From: Xenorhabdus sp014467285
GTDB taxonomy: Bacteria > Pseudomonadota > Gammaproteobacteria > Enterobacterales > Enterobacteriaceae
NCBI RefSeq assembly: GCF_014467285.1
Contig: NZ_NKHR01000002.1
Location: 288,442 to 352,441, forward strand
Length of the DNA: 64,000 bases
Reading direction: 5' to 3'
Shown here: positions 1 to 7,974 of the stretch, piece after piece
Layout: each line of letters starts with the position of its first letter
Numbering within the stretch: position 1 is the first letter of the stretch
Program-made: the position numbers and the translations under genes
The notes under the pieces: generated by a model
What the model was told of the DNA's origin: nothing
The model's database searches: none
Seen by the model: only the letters and a program-made list of their open reading frames with translations

Positions 1-524
1 ATATCCTGCTCAATAAACGTGGCAATATGGGCGAGATAGGGCATATTCAAATCGAGCCGTTGGGTGAACGCTGTCATTGCGGTAATTTTGGCTGTCTGGA
101 AACTATCGCTTCTAACTCAGCAATAGAAGCCAGAGTACAGCATCAGTTGCGTCAAGGCTTTCCAAGCCAGCTCACCCTGAATAACTGCAACATTCACGCC
201 ATTTGCCTCGCGGCCAATACAGGTGACCCGTTGGCTACAGAAGTTATCAGGCAAGTAGGACATTATCTTGGCAAAGCCATTTCTATCGCGATTAACTTAT
301 TTAATCCTCAGAAAGTCGTTATTGCAGGAGAAATAACCGAAGCAGAGCAAGTTTTGCTTCCAGCTATACAGAGTTGTATCAATACACAAGTATTACAAGC
401 ATTTCGTGAAGATCTTCCTGTTGTCGTTTCCGAGCTAAATCACTGCTCTGCTATTGGCGCATTTGCGCTAACAAAACGCGCTATGCTTAATGGTGTACTG
501 TTACAACATCTTCTTGGGGGATAA
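1..524 (+). CDS. nagC: NagC, N-acetylglucosamine repressor (3' part only)
   Basis: This is the C-terminal part of a ROK-family transcriptional repressor that controls amino-sugar uptake and use (nag and related genes); its inducer is GlcNAc-6-phosphate. The reading frame is open from base 3, so the gene starts before the window and the first ATG at 27 is internal. The visible part carries the ROK zinc motif (CHCGNFGCLE) and the stretch INLFNPQKVVIAGEITEA, which match E. coli NagC better than its paralogue Mlc as I recall them. It ends in AMLNGVLLQHLL, the expected NagC end. The helix-turn-helix is outside the window. As in E. coli, nagC lies near the Met-Leu-Gln tRNA cluster and ubiF. Confidence 0.93.
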   Translation, partial: ILLNKRGNMGEIGHIQIEPLGERCHCGNFGCLETIASNSAIEARVQHQLRQGFPSQLTLNNCNIHAICLAANTGDPLATEVIRQVGHYLGKAISIAINLFNPQKVVIAGEITEAEQVLLPAIQSCINTQVLQAFREDLPVVVSELNHCSAIGAFALTKRAMLNGVLLQHLLGG

Positions 525-611
525 CATCAGCTATTCTTGTCGGTAAAGTCAGCAAAATGATTATAAGACAAACAAATGAACGCCTTTGTGCATATTTCTT
601 TAAAAAAGCAG

Positions 612-640
612 TTGACGCATCTCTCTGATATACGCATAAT
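612..640 (+). promoter_or_regulatory. Sigma-70 promoter of the tRNA operon
   Basis: TTGACG at 612-617 and CATAAT at 635-640 are separated by exactly 17 bases. A GC-rich discriminator (TCGCCCCGC) follows, typical of stable-RNA promoters under stringent control. The first tRNA begins 36 bases further on. The sequence match is direct; the stringent response is inferred. Confidence 0.75.
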
Positions 641-676
641 TCGCCCCGCACCGCCGATGAAGGCAAAGCGAAAGAT

Positions 677-753
677 GGCTACGTAGCTCAGCTGGTTAGA
701 GCACAGCACTCATAATGCTGGGGTCACAGGTTCGATTCCCGTCGTAGCCACCA
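677..753 (+). tRNA. tRNA-Met (CAU), elongator type
   Basis: A 77-nt cloverleaf with acceptor arms GGCTACG/CGTAGCC and an encoded CCA end. The anticodon CAT is at 711-713. The arms are those of the elongator metT/metU tRNAs. First gene of the cluster; two more copies of the same tRNA follow. Confidence 0.95.
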
Positions 754-758
754 TCTTT

Positions 759-843
759 GCGGGAGTGGCGAAATTGGTAGACGCACCAGATTTAGGTTCT
801 GGCGCCGCAAGGTGTGCGAGTTCAAGTCTCGCCTCCCGCACCA
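759..843 (+). tRNA. leuW: tRNA-Leu (UAG)
   Basis: An 85-nt class II tRNA with a long variable arm, acceptor arms GCGGGAG/CTCCCGC and encoded CCA. The anticodon TAG is at 793-795. It lies five bases after tRNA-Met, in the position of E. coli leuW. Confidence 0.95.
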
Positions 844-911
844 TTTTCTTTATCGGTTTGTACTTAAAATTTTTTTATTGACGATTTTAAGTTTTAGTGT
901 GTTGTTTCAGG

Positions 912-986
912 TGGGGTATCGCCAAGCGGTAAGGCACCAGGTTTTGATCCTGGCATCCCCTGGTTCGAATCCAGGTACCCCAGCCA
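912..986 (+). tRNA. tRNA-Gln (UUG)
   Basis: A 75-nt tRNA with acceptor arms TGGGGTA/TACCCCA, discriminator G and encoded CCA. The anticodon TTG is at 944-946, inside a CCAGG/CCTGG stem. It corresponds in position to E. coli glnU. Confidence 0.95.
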
Positions 987-1074
987 TACAGCTGAAACAG
1001 CAGATGGCTAAAACGATGCAGCGTTGAATTAAAATAGCTTGAGAACAATAAAGGTCGCAGTGGTAACACTCAGA

Positions 1075-1149
1075 TGGGGTATCGCCAAGCGGTAAGGCAC
1101 CAGGTTTTGATCCTGGCATACCCTGGTTCGAATCCAGGTACCCCAGCCA
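1075..1149 (+). tRNA. tRNA-Gln (UUG)
   Basis: Same acceptor and anticodon arms as the previous tRNA-Gln, with a small change in the variable region. The anticodon TTG is at 1107-1109 and CCA is encoded. It is the first element of a 211-bp Gln-Met tandem period. Confidence 0.95.
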
Positions 1150-1190
1150 TTTCACTGAACGTTATCACAAATCTTACGATTATCGTAAAT

Positions 1191-1267
1191 GGCTACGTAG
1201 CTCAGCTGGTTAGAGCACAGCACTCATAATGCTGGGGTCACAGGTTCGATTCCCGTCGTAGCCACCA
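1191..1267 (+). tRNA. tRNA-Met (CAU), elongator type
   Basis: Matches the tRNA-Met at 677-753. The anticodon CAT is at 1225-1227 and CCA is encoded. It sits in the position of E. coli metU. Confidence 0.95.
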
Positions 1268-1285
1268 TTCATTTTCAAATCCAAT

Positions 1286-1360
1286 TGGGGTATCGCCAAG
1301 CGGTAAGGCACCGGATTCTGATTCCGGCATTCCCAGGTTCGAATCCTGGTACCCCAGCCA
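1286..1360 (+). tRNA. tRNA-Gln (CUG)
   Basis: The Gln acceptor arms are kept, but the anticodon stem is CCGGA/TCCGG and the anticodon is CTG at 1318-1320. It is the only CUG-type Gln tRNA in this cluster and corresponds to E. coli glnV. CCA is encoded. Confidence 0.95.
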
Positions 1361-1401
1361 TGTTGCTGAAAATTACCATAAATTTTACGATTATTGTAAA
1401 C

Positions 1402-1478
1402 GGCTACGTAGCTCAGCTGGTTAGAGCACAGCACTCATAATGCTGGGGTCACAGGTTCGATTCCCGTCGTAGCCACCA
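1402..1478 (+). tRNA. tRNA-Met (CAU), elongator type, extra copy
   Basis: Third copy of the same elongator tRNA-Met, with its anticodon at 1436-1438. It lies exactly 211 bases after the second copy. The corresponding E. coli cluster (metT leuW glnU glnW metU glnV glnX) has only two Met genes, so this one looks like a lineage duplication. Confidence 0.95.
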
Positions 1479-1496
1479 TTCATTTTCAAATCCAAT

Positions 1497-1571
1497 TGGG
1501 GTATCGCCAAGCGGTAAGGCACCAGGTTTTGATCCTGGCATTCCCTGGTTCGAATCCAGGTACCCCAGCCA
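1497..1571 (+). tRNA. tRNA-Gln (UUG)
   Basis: Last gene of the cluster, exactly 211 bases after the CUG tRNA-Gln. The anticodon TTG is at 1529-1531 and CCA is encoded. In E. coli the last gene of this cluster (glnX) reads CUG, so the anticodon identity differs here. Confidence 0.95.
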
Positions 1572-1662
1572 TATCTGTTAATATGTTTGTGAAATAACCC
1601 GCTCCACCTCATTCCTCCGATAAAAGATGTAGCTCAATAACAATAAGATCTTTTGATATCAC

Positions 1663-1688
1663 AAAAAACGCCAAATTTTTCATAGGCG
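1663..1688 (-). terminator. Possible terminator of the toxin-antitoxin pair
   Basis: On the minus strand a short CGCC/GGCG stem with a 12-nt loop is followed by six T, just after the antitoxin stop. The stem is only about 4 bp, so the call is weak. Confidence 0.4.
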
Positions 1689-1709
1689 GGTTTATATGTT
1701 TGCTTAATA

Positions 1710-2078
1710 TTAAGCTGCTTTATCTTTTTTCTTACCCTTCTTAGTCAACTTACTCTTTTCGTTTTTTGAAACCATTTTGCGATGAAATTCTTTTAAGATC
1801 CGTTTTTTTTCACAGTCAGCAAAACGATTTAAAACCTGCCGAATTAATGGCTGATAACCAAGGCCGTTGAGTTCAGCAATAAGTTTTAAATCTTCAATCA
1901 AAGACTTATTCAGCCTTATAGATATAGGTTGTAACTCAAGTTCTTCGTTAATTAGTTCTTCTGTTATATCTTCAGATACCTTGACGTGAGCCTCGCTGCA
2001 ACCAAGCTCGCGACTATCCCAAGCTTCATCAGTTGAAGCTATAAGGTCACTTTTTTGCTTATCACTTTGCTTGCTCAT
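1710..2078 (-). CDS. Putative CopG/BrnA-type ribbon-helix-helix antitoxin
   Basis: A 122-residue, highly charged protein. Residues about 50-95 look like a ribbon-helix-helix DNA-binding domain: a PISIRL strand, a helix (LIEDLKLIAELNG) and GYQPLIRQVLNRF, a pattern typical of BrnA/CopG-like antitoxins. The tail is lysine-rich. It starts 15 bases after the stop of the upstream small gene and has its own Shine-Dalgarno (AGGAA). A toxin-first, antitoxin-second order fits a BrnT/BrnA-like type II module. In such systems the antitoxin neutralises the toxin and represses the operon; the two palindromes upstream are plausible operators. The family is inferred from motifs only. Confidence 0.65.
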   Translation of the reverse strand: MSKQSDKQKSDLIASTDEAWDSRELGCSEAHVKVSEDITEELINEELELQPISIRLNKSLIEDLKLIAELNGLGYQPLIRQVLNRFADCEKKRILKEFHRKMVSKNEKSKLTKKGKKKDKAA

Positions 2079-2093
2079 TTTTTCAGTTCCTGT

Positions 2094-2384
2094 TTATAAA
2101 CCATATTTATTGTAAATTCTAAGTTCTTCATAATCGGGAGCGTATGCAGTTCTGATTGCAATACCTTTATCAGGATAAAACACAAATACTATTTTCAGTT
2201 TCATTCCATAATCGGTCTCTGATATGAACCACTTTGTTGGTGGGTCGGATCTGTTATCTTCCCTTGTATCCTCAAGAAATCTTCCAACCCTATTAGAGAA
2301 ACACTGCAGTATATCTTCTTCATTCACTGGGGGTGTCTTGTTTGATAATTTCTGTCTAACCTTAGACGAAATAAGAAGCTTCAT
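2094..2384 (-). CDS. Putative BrnT/RelE-like toxin
   Basis: A 96-residue protein starting at the ATG at 2384. The open frame reaches back to a TTG at 2441, but that start lies inside a palindrome, and family members as I know them begin MK-x-x-IS. Visible features are an acidic centre (RFLEDTRED), a WFI-x-ET strand, the LKIVFVF strand, and the ending TAYAPDYEELRIYNK. This matches a family of small proteins often annotated as ADP-ribosyl-(dinitrogen reductase) hydrolase and found next to CopG-type antitoxins. Its BrnT-like size and strand pattern suggest an RNase toxin. Neither toxicity nor target can be seen from the sequence. Confidence 0.6.
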   Translation of the reverse strand: MKLLISSKVRQKLSNKTPPVNEEDILQCFSNRVGRFLEDTREDNRSDPPTKWFISETDYGMKLKIVFVFYPDKGIAIRTAYAPDYEELRIYNKYGL

Positions 2385-2429
2385 GTCCAATAATAGCCTT
2401 CTTTTAACAGGTGGATAGTCAACTGATAT

Positions 2430-2441
2430 TTGTATATACAA
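2430..2441. promoter_or_regulatory. Palindromic operator candidate 1
   Basis: TTGTATATACAA is a perfect 12-bp palindrome (14 bp with the flanking T/A), lying 46 bases upstream of the toxin start. The identical 12-mer recurs at 2543-2554. A ribbon-helix-helix antitoxin would bind such a site; binding is inferred. Confidence 0.55.
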
Positions 2442-2542
2442 AATATGACTTCACACAGTAGAAGACAATACTGAATCACGTAATGATAACTTAAAAAGCC
2501 ACTTAAATACACTGAAGAGAAGATATACAAAAATCACAATTT

Positions 2543-2554
2543 TTGTATATACAA
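2543..2554. promoter_or_regulatory. Palindromic operator candidate 2
   Basis: An exact second copy of TTGTATATACAA, centred 113 bp from the first. A related half-site (GATATACAA) lies at 2522-2530. No second gene reads away from this site before ubiF, so both copies probably serve the toxin-antitoxin promoter. Confidence 0.5.
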
Positions 2555-2587
2555 CAAGTAAAAGAGGAATACAAAACAGTATGTAAC

Positions 2588-2607
2588 AGAAGCCATCCGT
2601 GGCTTCT
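2588..2607 (-). terminator. Hairpin after ubiF, possible terminator
   Basis: AGAAGCCA and TGGCTTCT form a perfect 8-bp stem around a 4-nt loop, 50 bases past the ubiF stop. No clear T-run follows on the minus strand, so it may only protect the 3' end. Confidence 0.4.
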
Positions 2608-2657
2608 AACTAGAAGAGACAATAACCATTGCTATGGTTTGTAAAAATAAACACCAC

Positions 2658-3845
2658 TCACAAGCCCAAAGCATATTTCAGTGCGAGATTTTTCATAACA
2701 CCTGAACGTTGTGCCGCCATCAGTGCCAAATTGCGCACCGTTTTCAGTCCCGGCAAATCACTGCTGAATGCAGTGTGGAAAAGATCCATCCCTGCTTGCA
2801 TCACTAAATTATCCGGCATCCTACGGCGCTGATAACGCATCAAAATTGCCTGAGAATGCCAATCTTCCAGCAATTCTTTGGCATTAGTCAGTACATTGAG
2901 CAAAACATCAACATCTCTATATCCCAAATTCACTCCCTGCCCTGCCAGCGGGTTAATGGTATGAGCTGCATCACCCAGTAACACCAATCCATCTTGCACA
3001 TAATGGCTGGCATGATGGCGAACCAAAGGAAATGAGCCTGCTGCAATCGGAGCGACTTTACCCAAACGGGCAGGAAATGCCTTAGCAATTTCTCGCTCAA
3101 GTTGTACCATCGTCGTTGATTGCAATTGACGAATACGTGCAGGGGAATCATACCAAACCAATGAAGCCCACTGATCAAACAGCGGCAAGAAAGCTCTGGG
3201 ACCAGAAGGAAAAAACTGCTGCCATGTTATATCTTGTTGGGGTTGCTCAGTCTTAACCGTTATCAACATACACGACTGCCGATACTGCCATCCTTTGCTG
3301 CCAATATTTGCCAATTGACGAACTTGAGAGCGGGCGCCATCTGCACCAATAATCAGATGTGCATCAATTTCCGTCCCCTCTGCCAACATTACCCGCCATG
3401 TTTTATCCTCACGTTGACGCTGCATCGATTTCAGAACCGTAGGACAAAACAGTGTTAGGTTTGGATAACGTTCAAATTCCTGCCACAGAGCCAATTGCAA
3501 GATACGGTTTTCCACCATATAGCCCAACTCCGGCAATCCAAGGCTGTTGGCATCGAAAGTTACATTGGAATCATTCTGTTCCCACGTTTCCAATTTGCGA
3601 TAAGGGGCACTGCGCATCTGTAATACATTTTTCCACGCTCCCAATTGCTTCAATAAATCCACGGAAGCACAGCTAATCGCAGATACGCGAATATCAGGTT
3701 CACTGCCTGCATCGTAAGGCGCTGGTGGCTGGTGTTCCAATAGCGCAACGCGCCAGCCTTCCTGTGCCAATCCCAATGCTGTCGCGGCGCCAATCATGCC
3801 AGCACCCACGACAAGGATATCGAATTTTTGTTGTGGATTATTCAT
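2658..3845 (-). CDS. ubiF: UbiF, 3-demethoxyubiquinol 3-hydroxylase
   Basis: A flavin monooxygenase of the UbiH/UbiF/COQ6 family that adds the last ring hydroxyl in ubiquinone synthesis, before the final UbiG methylation. The ATG at 3845 is chosen over a GTG three codons upstream and gives 395 residues, close to the E. coli length. The FAD GxGxxG motif is at residues 14-19, the GADGARS motif is near 170, and the second FAD motif (GDAAHTINPLAGQGVNLGYRD) is near 290. The C-terminus (LALKYALGL) is as in E. coli. It lies divergent from miaB, with the tRNA cluster on its other side as in E. coli; the toxin-antitoxin pair is the only addition. Confidence 0.95.
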   Translation of the reverse strand: MNNPQQKFDILVVGAGMIGAATALGLAQEGWRVALLEHQPPAPYDAGSEPDIRVSAISCASVDLLKQLGAWKNVLQMRSAPYRKLETWEQNDSNVTFDANSLGLPELGYMVENRILQLALWQEFERYPNLTLFCPTVLKSMQRQREDKTWRVMLAEGTEIDAHLIIGADGARSQVRQLANIGSKGWQYRQSCMLITVKTEQPQQDITWQQFFPSGPRAFLPLFDQWASLVWYDSPARIRQLQSTTMVQLEREIAKAFPARLGKVAPIAAGSFPLVRHHASHYVQDGLVLLGDAAHTINPLAGQGVNLGYRDVDVLLNVLTNAKELLEDWHSQAILMRYQRRRMPDNLVMQAGMDLFHTAFSSDLPGLKTVRNLALMAAQRSGVMKNLALKYALGL

Positions 3846-4048
3846 ACTTATCACGTGATTAACTTGTTGATTAAAATAGTGTACCGGAATTTTCCCTTTC
3901 CGGCTGTGAATATCCGGTATTACAGTCTGGTCACTCGTGCCTCAAATGACTACAATAGCCAACAATATTATGCTAAATACACTATGTGCAATACATTGCG
4001 CTTTTCAGTGTTGAAGCATCATTCCACTGGAAACACCGGATACACAAA

Positions 4049-5479
4049 ATGTCGACGATAAAAAAACTGTACATCAAAACCTGGGGCTGTCAGATGAATG
4101 AATACGATTCATCCAAGATGGCCGACCTGCTGGAAACCACTCACGGTTATCAGTTAACCGATGTCGCCGAAGAAGCAGATATCTTACTCCTGAATACTTG
4201 TTCAATCCGTGAAAAAGCTCAGGAAAAAGTCTTTCACCAACTTGGTCGCTGGAAAGGCTTAAAAGACAAAAACCCTGAGATCATTATTGGCGTGGGTGGA
4301 TGCGTAGCCTCTCAGGAAGGAGATTTTATTCGCCAGCGTGCGCCTAGTGTCGATATTATCTTTGGGCCGCAGACTCTGCATCGTCTGCCTGAAATGATTA
4401 ACCATGTCAAAGGCACCCGCAGTCCGGTCGTTGATATCAGTTTTCCTGAGATAGAAAAATTCGACCGTCTGCCAGAGCCTCGTGCAGAAGGCCCAACCGC
4501 TTTTGTTTCCATTATGGAAGGCTGTAACAAGTACTGCACATTCTGTGTCGTTCCTTACACCCGTGGAGAAGAAGTCAGCCGTCCTTGTGACGATATTCTG
4601 TTTGAAATTGCTCAACTTGCTGCACAGGGCGTGCGTGAAGTTAACCTGCTTGGTCAAAACGTCAATGCCTATCGTGGTGCAACGTTTGATGGAGATATCT
4701 GCACATTTGCAGAACTGTTGCGTTTGGTTGCGGCTATCGATGGTATCGACCGTATCCGCTTTACCACCAGCCATCCAATTGAATTCACTGATGATATCAT
4801 TGCAGTTTACGAGGATACGCCAGAGTTGGTCAGCTTCCTGCATCTGCCAGTCCAGAGTGGTTCTGATCGCATCCTGACGATGATGAAACGTGCCCATACT
4901 GCGCTGGAATACAAAGGTATTATTCGCCGTCTGCGTAAGGCTCGTCCTGATATTCTGATTAGTTCTGACTTTATCATCGGTTTCCCAGGAGAAACACAGG
5001 ATGATTTCGAAAAAACCATGAAACTGATCGCCGATGTTAATTTCGACATGAGTTTCAGCTTTGTCTACTCAGCACGCCCAGGAACCCCTGCGGCCGATCT
5101 GCCTGATGACGTAAGTGAAGAAGAGAAAAAACAGCGTCTGTACTTACTCCAACAACGTATTAACCAACAAGCCATGAGCTTCAGCCGTGCAATGCTTGGC
5201 AGTACACAGCGTATTCTCGTTGAAGGCCCATCCCGCAAAAATATCATGGAGCTTTCCGGCCGTACTGAGAATAACCGTGTGGTTAACTTTGAAGGTGCGC
5301 CTGACATGATTGGCAAATTCGTTGATGTCGAGATTGTTGACGTATACGCCAATTCCCTGCGAGGTAAAGTTATCCGCACGGAAGATGAGATGGATCTTCG
5401 TATCCATGAGTCACCTGAATCAGTCATTGCCCGTACACGCAAGGAAGATGAACTCGGCGTTGGCTTTTATCAGCCTTAA
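4049..5479 (+). CDS. miaB: MiaB, tRNA-2-methylthio-N6-dimethylallyladenosine synthase
   Basis: A radical-SAM methylthiotransferase that converts i6A37 to ms2i6A37 in tRNAs reading UNN codons. The frame opens at 3986, but the protein aligned with E. coli starts at 4049, giving 476 residues. Cysteines C14, C51 and C85 would bind the auxiliary cluster. The radical-SAM motif is C159-x3-C163-x2-C166. A TRAM domain fills the C-terminus. It is the first gene of the conserved miaB-ybeZ-ybeY-ybeX-lnt run, only 24 bases before ybeZ. Confidence 0.96.
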   Translation: MSTIKKLYIKTWGCQMNEYDSSKMADLLETTHGYQLTDVAEEADILLLNTCSIREKAQEKVFHQLGRWKGLKDKNPEIIIGVGGCVASQEGDFIRQRAPSVDIIFGPQTLHRLPEMINHVKGTRSPVVDISFPEIEKFDRLPEPRAEGPTAFVSIMEGCNKYCTFCVVPYTRGEEVSRPCDDILFEIAQLAAQGVREVNLLGQNVNAYRGATFDGDICTFAELLRLVAAIDGIDRIRFTTSHPIEFTDDIIAVYEDTPELVSFLHLPVQSGSDRILTMMKRAHTALEYKGIIRRLRKARPDILISSDFIIGFPGETQDDFEKTMKLIADVNFDMSFSFVYSARPGTPAADLPDDVSEEEKKQRLYLLQQRINQQAMSFSRAMLGSTQRILVEGPSRKNIMELSGRTENNRVVNFEGAPDMIGKFVDVEIVDVYANSLRGKVIRTEDEMDLRIHESPESVIARTRKEDELGVGFYQP

Positions 5480-5503
5480 CAGGCCCTAACATAGAGATAA
5501 TCA

Positions 5504-6550
5504 GTGACACAAATCAACCCACAAGTAGCAACACAAGAAATTTTTCTGGAACCCGCAGACAATCAACGTCTAATGAGCCTGTGTGGACCACTTGATGACA
5601 ATCTGAAACAACTTGAGCGCCGTTTGGGTATCGAAATCAACCGTCGCGATAATCGTTTCAAACTGGTAGGTAAGCCACTGTGTGTGAATGCCGCAGCGGG
5701 TATCCTGCGTCATCTTTATGTCGAAACCGCCCCTGTACGCGGCATGATACCGGATCTTGAGCCTGAGCAGGTTCATCTGGCTATCACCGAAAGCCGTATA
5801 CTGGAACAGGTAGCAGAAAGTGTGCCTGAATACGGCAAGGCCGTGAATATCAAAACCAAACGGGGTGTTGTAAAGCCCCGTACTCCCAATCAGGCGCAAT
5901 ATATTGCCAATATCCTTGACCACGATATCACGTTCGGGATTGGACCGGCGGGAACAGGGAAAACTTATTTGGCTGTCGCTGCTGCTGTTGATGCACTGGA
6001 GCGTCAGGAAATCCGTCGTATTCTGCTGACCCGTCCTGCGGTTGAAGCCGGAGAAAAATTGGGTTTCCTGCCCGGTGACCTGAGCCAGAAAGTCGATCCT
6101 TATCTGCGCCCGCTTTATGATGCCCTGTTTGAGATGCTGGGATTTGAAAAAGTTGAGAAGCTGATCGAAAGAAACGTTATTGAAGTGGCTCCACTAGCTT
6201 ATATGCGTGGACGTACCCTCAATGACGCCTTTATTATTCTCGACGAAAGCCAGAATACGACCATCGAACAGATGAAAATGTTTTTAACCCGTATTGGTTT
6301 TAATTCCAAGGCGGTTATTACTGGTGACGTGACTCAGATTGACCTGCCAAGAGGGCAGAAATCAGGTCTGAGCCATGCGGTAGAAGTTTTATCTGATGTT
6401 GATGAACTGAGCTTTAACTTCTTACATAGTGAAGACGTTGTCCGCCATCCGGTAGTTGCAAAAGTTGTTATCGCCTATGAAGCATGGGAAGCCGGAGAGC
6501 AAGAGCGTAAAAAAGCGCTTAATGAAAAACGCAAACAGGAAGCACAATGA
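5504..6550 (+). CDS. ybeZ: YbeZ, PhoH-family ATPase
   Basis: A 348-residue PhoH-like P-loop ATPase that in E. coli works with the endoribonuclease YbeY in rRNA maturation. It starts at a GTG (5504). Walker A GPAGTGKT is at residues 147-154, and a Walker B stretch (AFIILDESQN) follows near 245. The C-terminus is lysine/glutamate-rich. The stop overlaps the ybeY start in an ATGA, so the two are translationally coupled. Confidence 0.95.
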   Translation: MTQINPQVATQEIFLEPADNQRLMSLCGPLDDNLKQLERRLGIEINRRDNRFKLVGKPLCVNAAAGILRHLYVETAPVRGMIPDLEPEQVHLAITESRILEQVAESVPEYGKAVNIKTKRGVVKPRTPNQAQYIANILDHDITFGIGPAGTGKTYLAVAAAVDALERQEIRRILLTRPAVEAGEKLGFLPGDLSQKVDPYLRPLYDALFEMLGFEKVEKLIERNVIEVAPLAYMRGRTLNDAFIILDESQNTTIEQMKMFLTRIGFNSKAVITGDVTQIDLPRGQKSGLSHAVEVLSDVDELSFNFLHSEDVVRHPVVAKVVIAYEAWEAGEQERKKALNEKRKQEAQ

Positions 6551-7014
6551 GTTCAGTCATATTAGATTTGCAAATTGCATGTGAAAATCCAGAAGGGCTT
6601 CCTGATGAAGCCCTGTTCCAACGCTGGTTGGAAGGTGTTCTGCCACAATTTCAAACGGAAAGTGAAGTGACCATTCGTTTGGTCGATGAGGCAGAAAGCC
6701 ACGATTTAAACCTCACTTATCGCGGGAAAGATAAACCAACCAATGTGCTATCCTTCCCATTTGAAGCACCACCTGAAGTTGAGTTACCCTTGCTCGGTGA
6801 TTTAATCATCTGCCGTCAAGTTGTTGAAAAAGAGGCAGAAGAGCAACAAAAAACTGTCGAGGAACACTGGGCACATATGGTGGTTCACGGCAGCCTTCAT
6901 CTTCTGGGATATGACCATATCGAAGACAATGAAGCAGAGGAAATGGAATCTCTGGAAACAGAAATTCTGGAAAAAATGGGTTATCCTGATCCCTATCTCA
7001 TGGAAAAAGAATAA
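6547..7014 (+). CDS. ybeY: YbeY endoribonuclease
   Basis: A 155-residue metal-dependent endoribonuclease of the UPF0054 family, needed for 16S rRNA 3'-end maturation and 70S ribosome quality control. The zinc triad H114, H118 and H124 is complete and in the same positions as in E. coli. The TNVLSFPFE motif lies near residue 65. It overlaps ybeZ by 4 bases, which supports the start. Confidence 0.96.
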   Translation: MSSVILDLQIACENPEGLPDEALFQRWLEGVLPQFQTESEVTIRLVDEAESHDLNLTYRGKDKPTNVLSFPFEAPPEVELPLLGDLIICRQVVEKEAEEQQKTVEEHWAHMVVHGSLHLLGYDHIEDNEAEEMESLETEILEKMGYPDPYLMEKE

Positions 7015-7085
7015 CCATGACCGACATTTTTATGTTAAACATTACATTCTACGATTTATTAATGGGGAATTTTCATTAAAACGCC

Positions 7086-7964
7086 ATGAGCGACGACCAT
7101 CCTTCAAGTAACGATAGCCCTGGCCCTAAGAAAGGCTTCTTTGCGCTTCTTAATCAGCTTTTTCACGGTGAGCCGAAAAACCGTGATGATTTGGTTGAAC
7201 TGATCCGTGATTCAGAGCAGAACGACCTGATCGATCCCGATACCCGAGAGATGCTCGAAGGGGTAATGGATATTGCTGACCAACGTGTGCGGGATATTAT
7301 GATCCCACGCTCACAGATCGTTACCTTAAAACGCAATCAATCTCTGGACGAATGTCTGGATGTTATTATCGATTCGGCCCATTCACGCTTTCCTGTCATC
7401 AGTGAAGACAAGGATCACATTGAAGGCATATTAATGGCGAAAGATTTACTGCCATTCATGCGTTCGAATACAGAGCCTTTCAGCATTGATAAAGTGCTTC
7501 GTCAAGCTGTTGTTGTACCGGAAAGTAAACGTGTTGACCGTCTGCTGAAAGAATTCCGTTCTCAACGTTATCATATGGCGATTGTGATCGATGAATTTGG
7601 CGGTGTTTCTGGTCTGGTCACAATTGAAGATATTCTTGAACTGATTGTTGGTGAAATAGAAGACGAATACGATGATGATGAAGATAACGATATTCGTGCG
7701 TTAAGCCGACACTCCTATTCAGTTCGGGCATTGACTCAAATTGAAGATTTTAACGAGGTTTTCGGTACCAATTTCAGCGATGAAGAGGTTGATACCATTG
7801 GCGGGCTAGTTATGCAGGCATTCGGGCATCTGCCTTCCCGTGGAGAATCTATTGTCATTAGTGGCTATCTTTTCAAAGTAGCAATGTCTGATAGCCGTAA
7901 GATCATTCAGGTTCATGTAAAAATACCGGATGATGCTGAAGTTCCTAGCCTTGATAAACAATAA
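7086..7964 (+). CDS. ybeX: YbeX (CorC-type CBS-domain protein)
   Basis: A 292-residue cytosolic protein with two CBS domains (about 70-190) and a C-terminal CorC/HlyC transporter-associated domain (about 205-280). It was formerly linked to CorA-dependent magnesium/cobalt efflux; in E. coli it is now tied to ribosome metabolism together with YbeY and YbeZ. The sequence follows E. coli YbeX closely (IMIPRSQIVTLKRNQSLDE). It has a DE-rich linker near residue 195. The stop is 10 bases before lnt. Confidence 0.93.
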   Translation: MSDDHPSSNDSPGPKKGFFALLNQLFHGEPKNRDDLVELIRDSEQNDLIDPDTREMLEGVMDIADQRVRDIMIPRSQIVTLKRNQSLDECLDVIIDSAHSRFPVISEDKDHIEGILMAKDLLPFMRSNTEPFSIDKVLRQAVVVPESKRVDRLLKEFRSQRYHMAIVIDEFGGVSGLVTIEDILELIVGEIEDEYDDDEDNDIRALSRHSYSVRALTQIEDFNEVFGTNFSDEEVDTIGGLVMQAFGHLPSRGESIVISGYLFKVAMSDSRKIIQVHVKIPDDAEVPSLDKQ

Positions 7965-7974
7965 TAGGATCTGG

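Larger units (their letters stand above)
1075..1571 (+). repeat. 211-bp tandem period of tRNA-Gln/tRNA-Met units
   Basis: The tRNA-Gln genes start at 1075, 1286 and 1497 and the tRNA-Met genes at 1191 and 1402; every step is 211 bases. The Met-to-Gln spacers at 1268-1285 and 1479-1496 are identical. The Gln-to-Met spacers are recognisably related but have diverged. This is two full Gln-Met units plus a final Gln, as expected from unequal crossing-over. Confidence 0.85.

Noticed and set aside
677..1571. Regularly spaced direct repeats that could suggest a CRISPR array
   Set aside because: The repeats are complete tRNA genes with acceptor stems, anticodons and CCA ends; spacing and length do not fit CRISPR.
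812..1612. Several open frames of 60-82 codons on both strands
   Set aside because: They run through the tRNA genes; the repeated peptide pieces come from the tRNA copies.
4259..4897. 212-codon minus-strand frame
   Set aside because: Antisense shadow of miaB.
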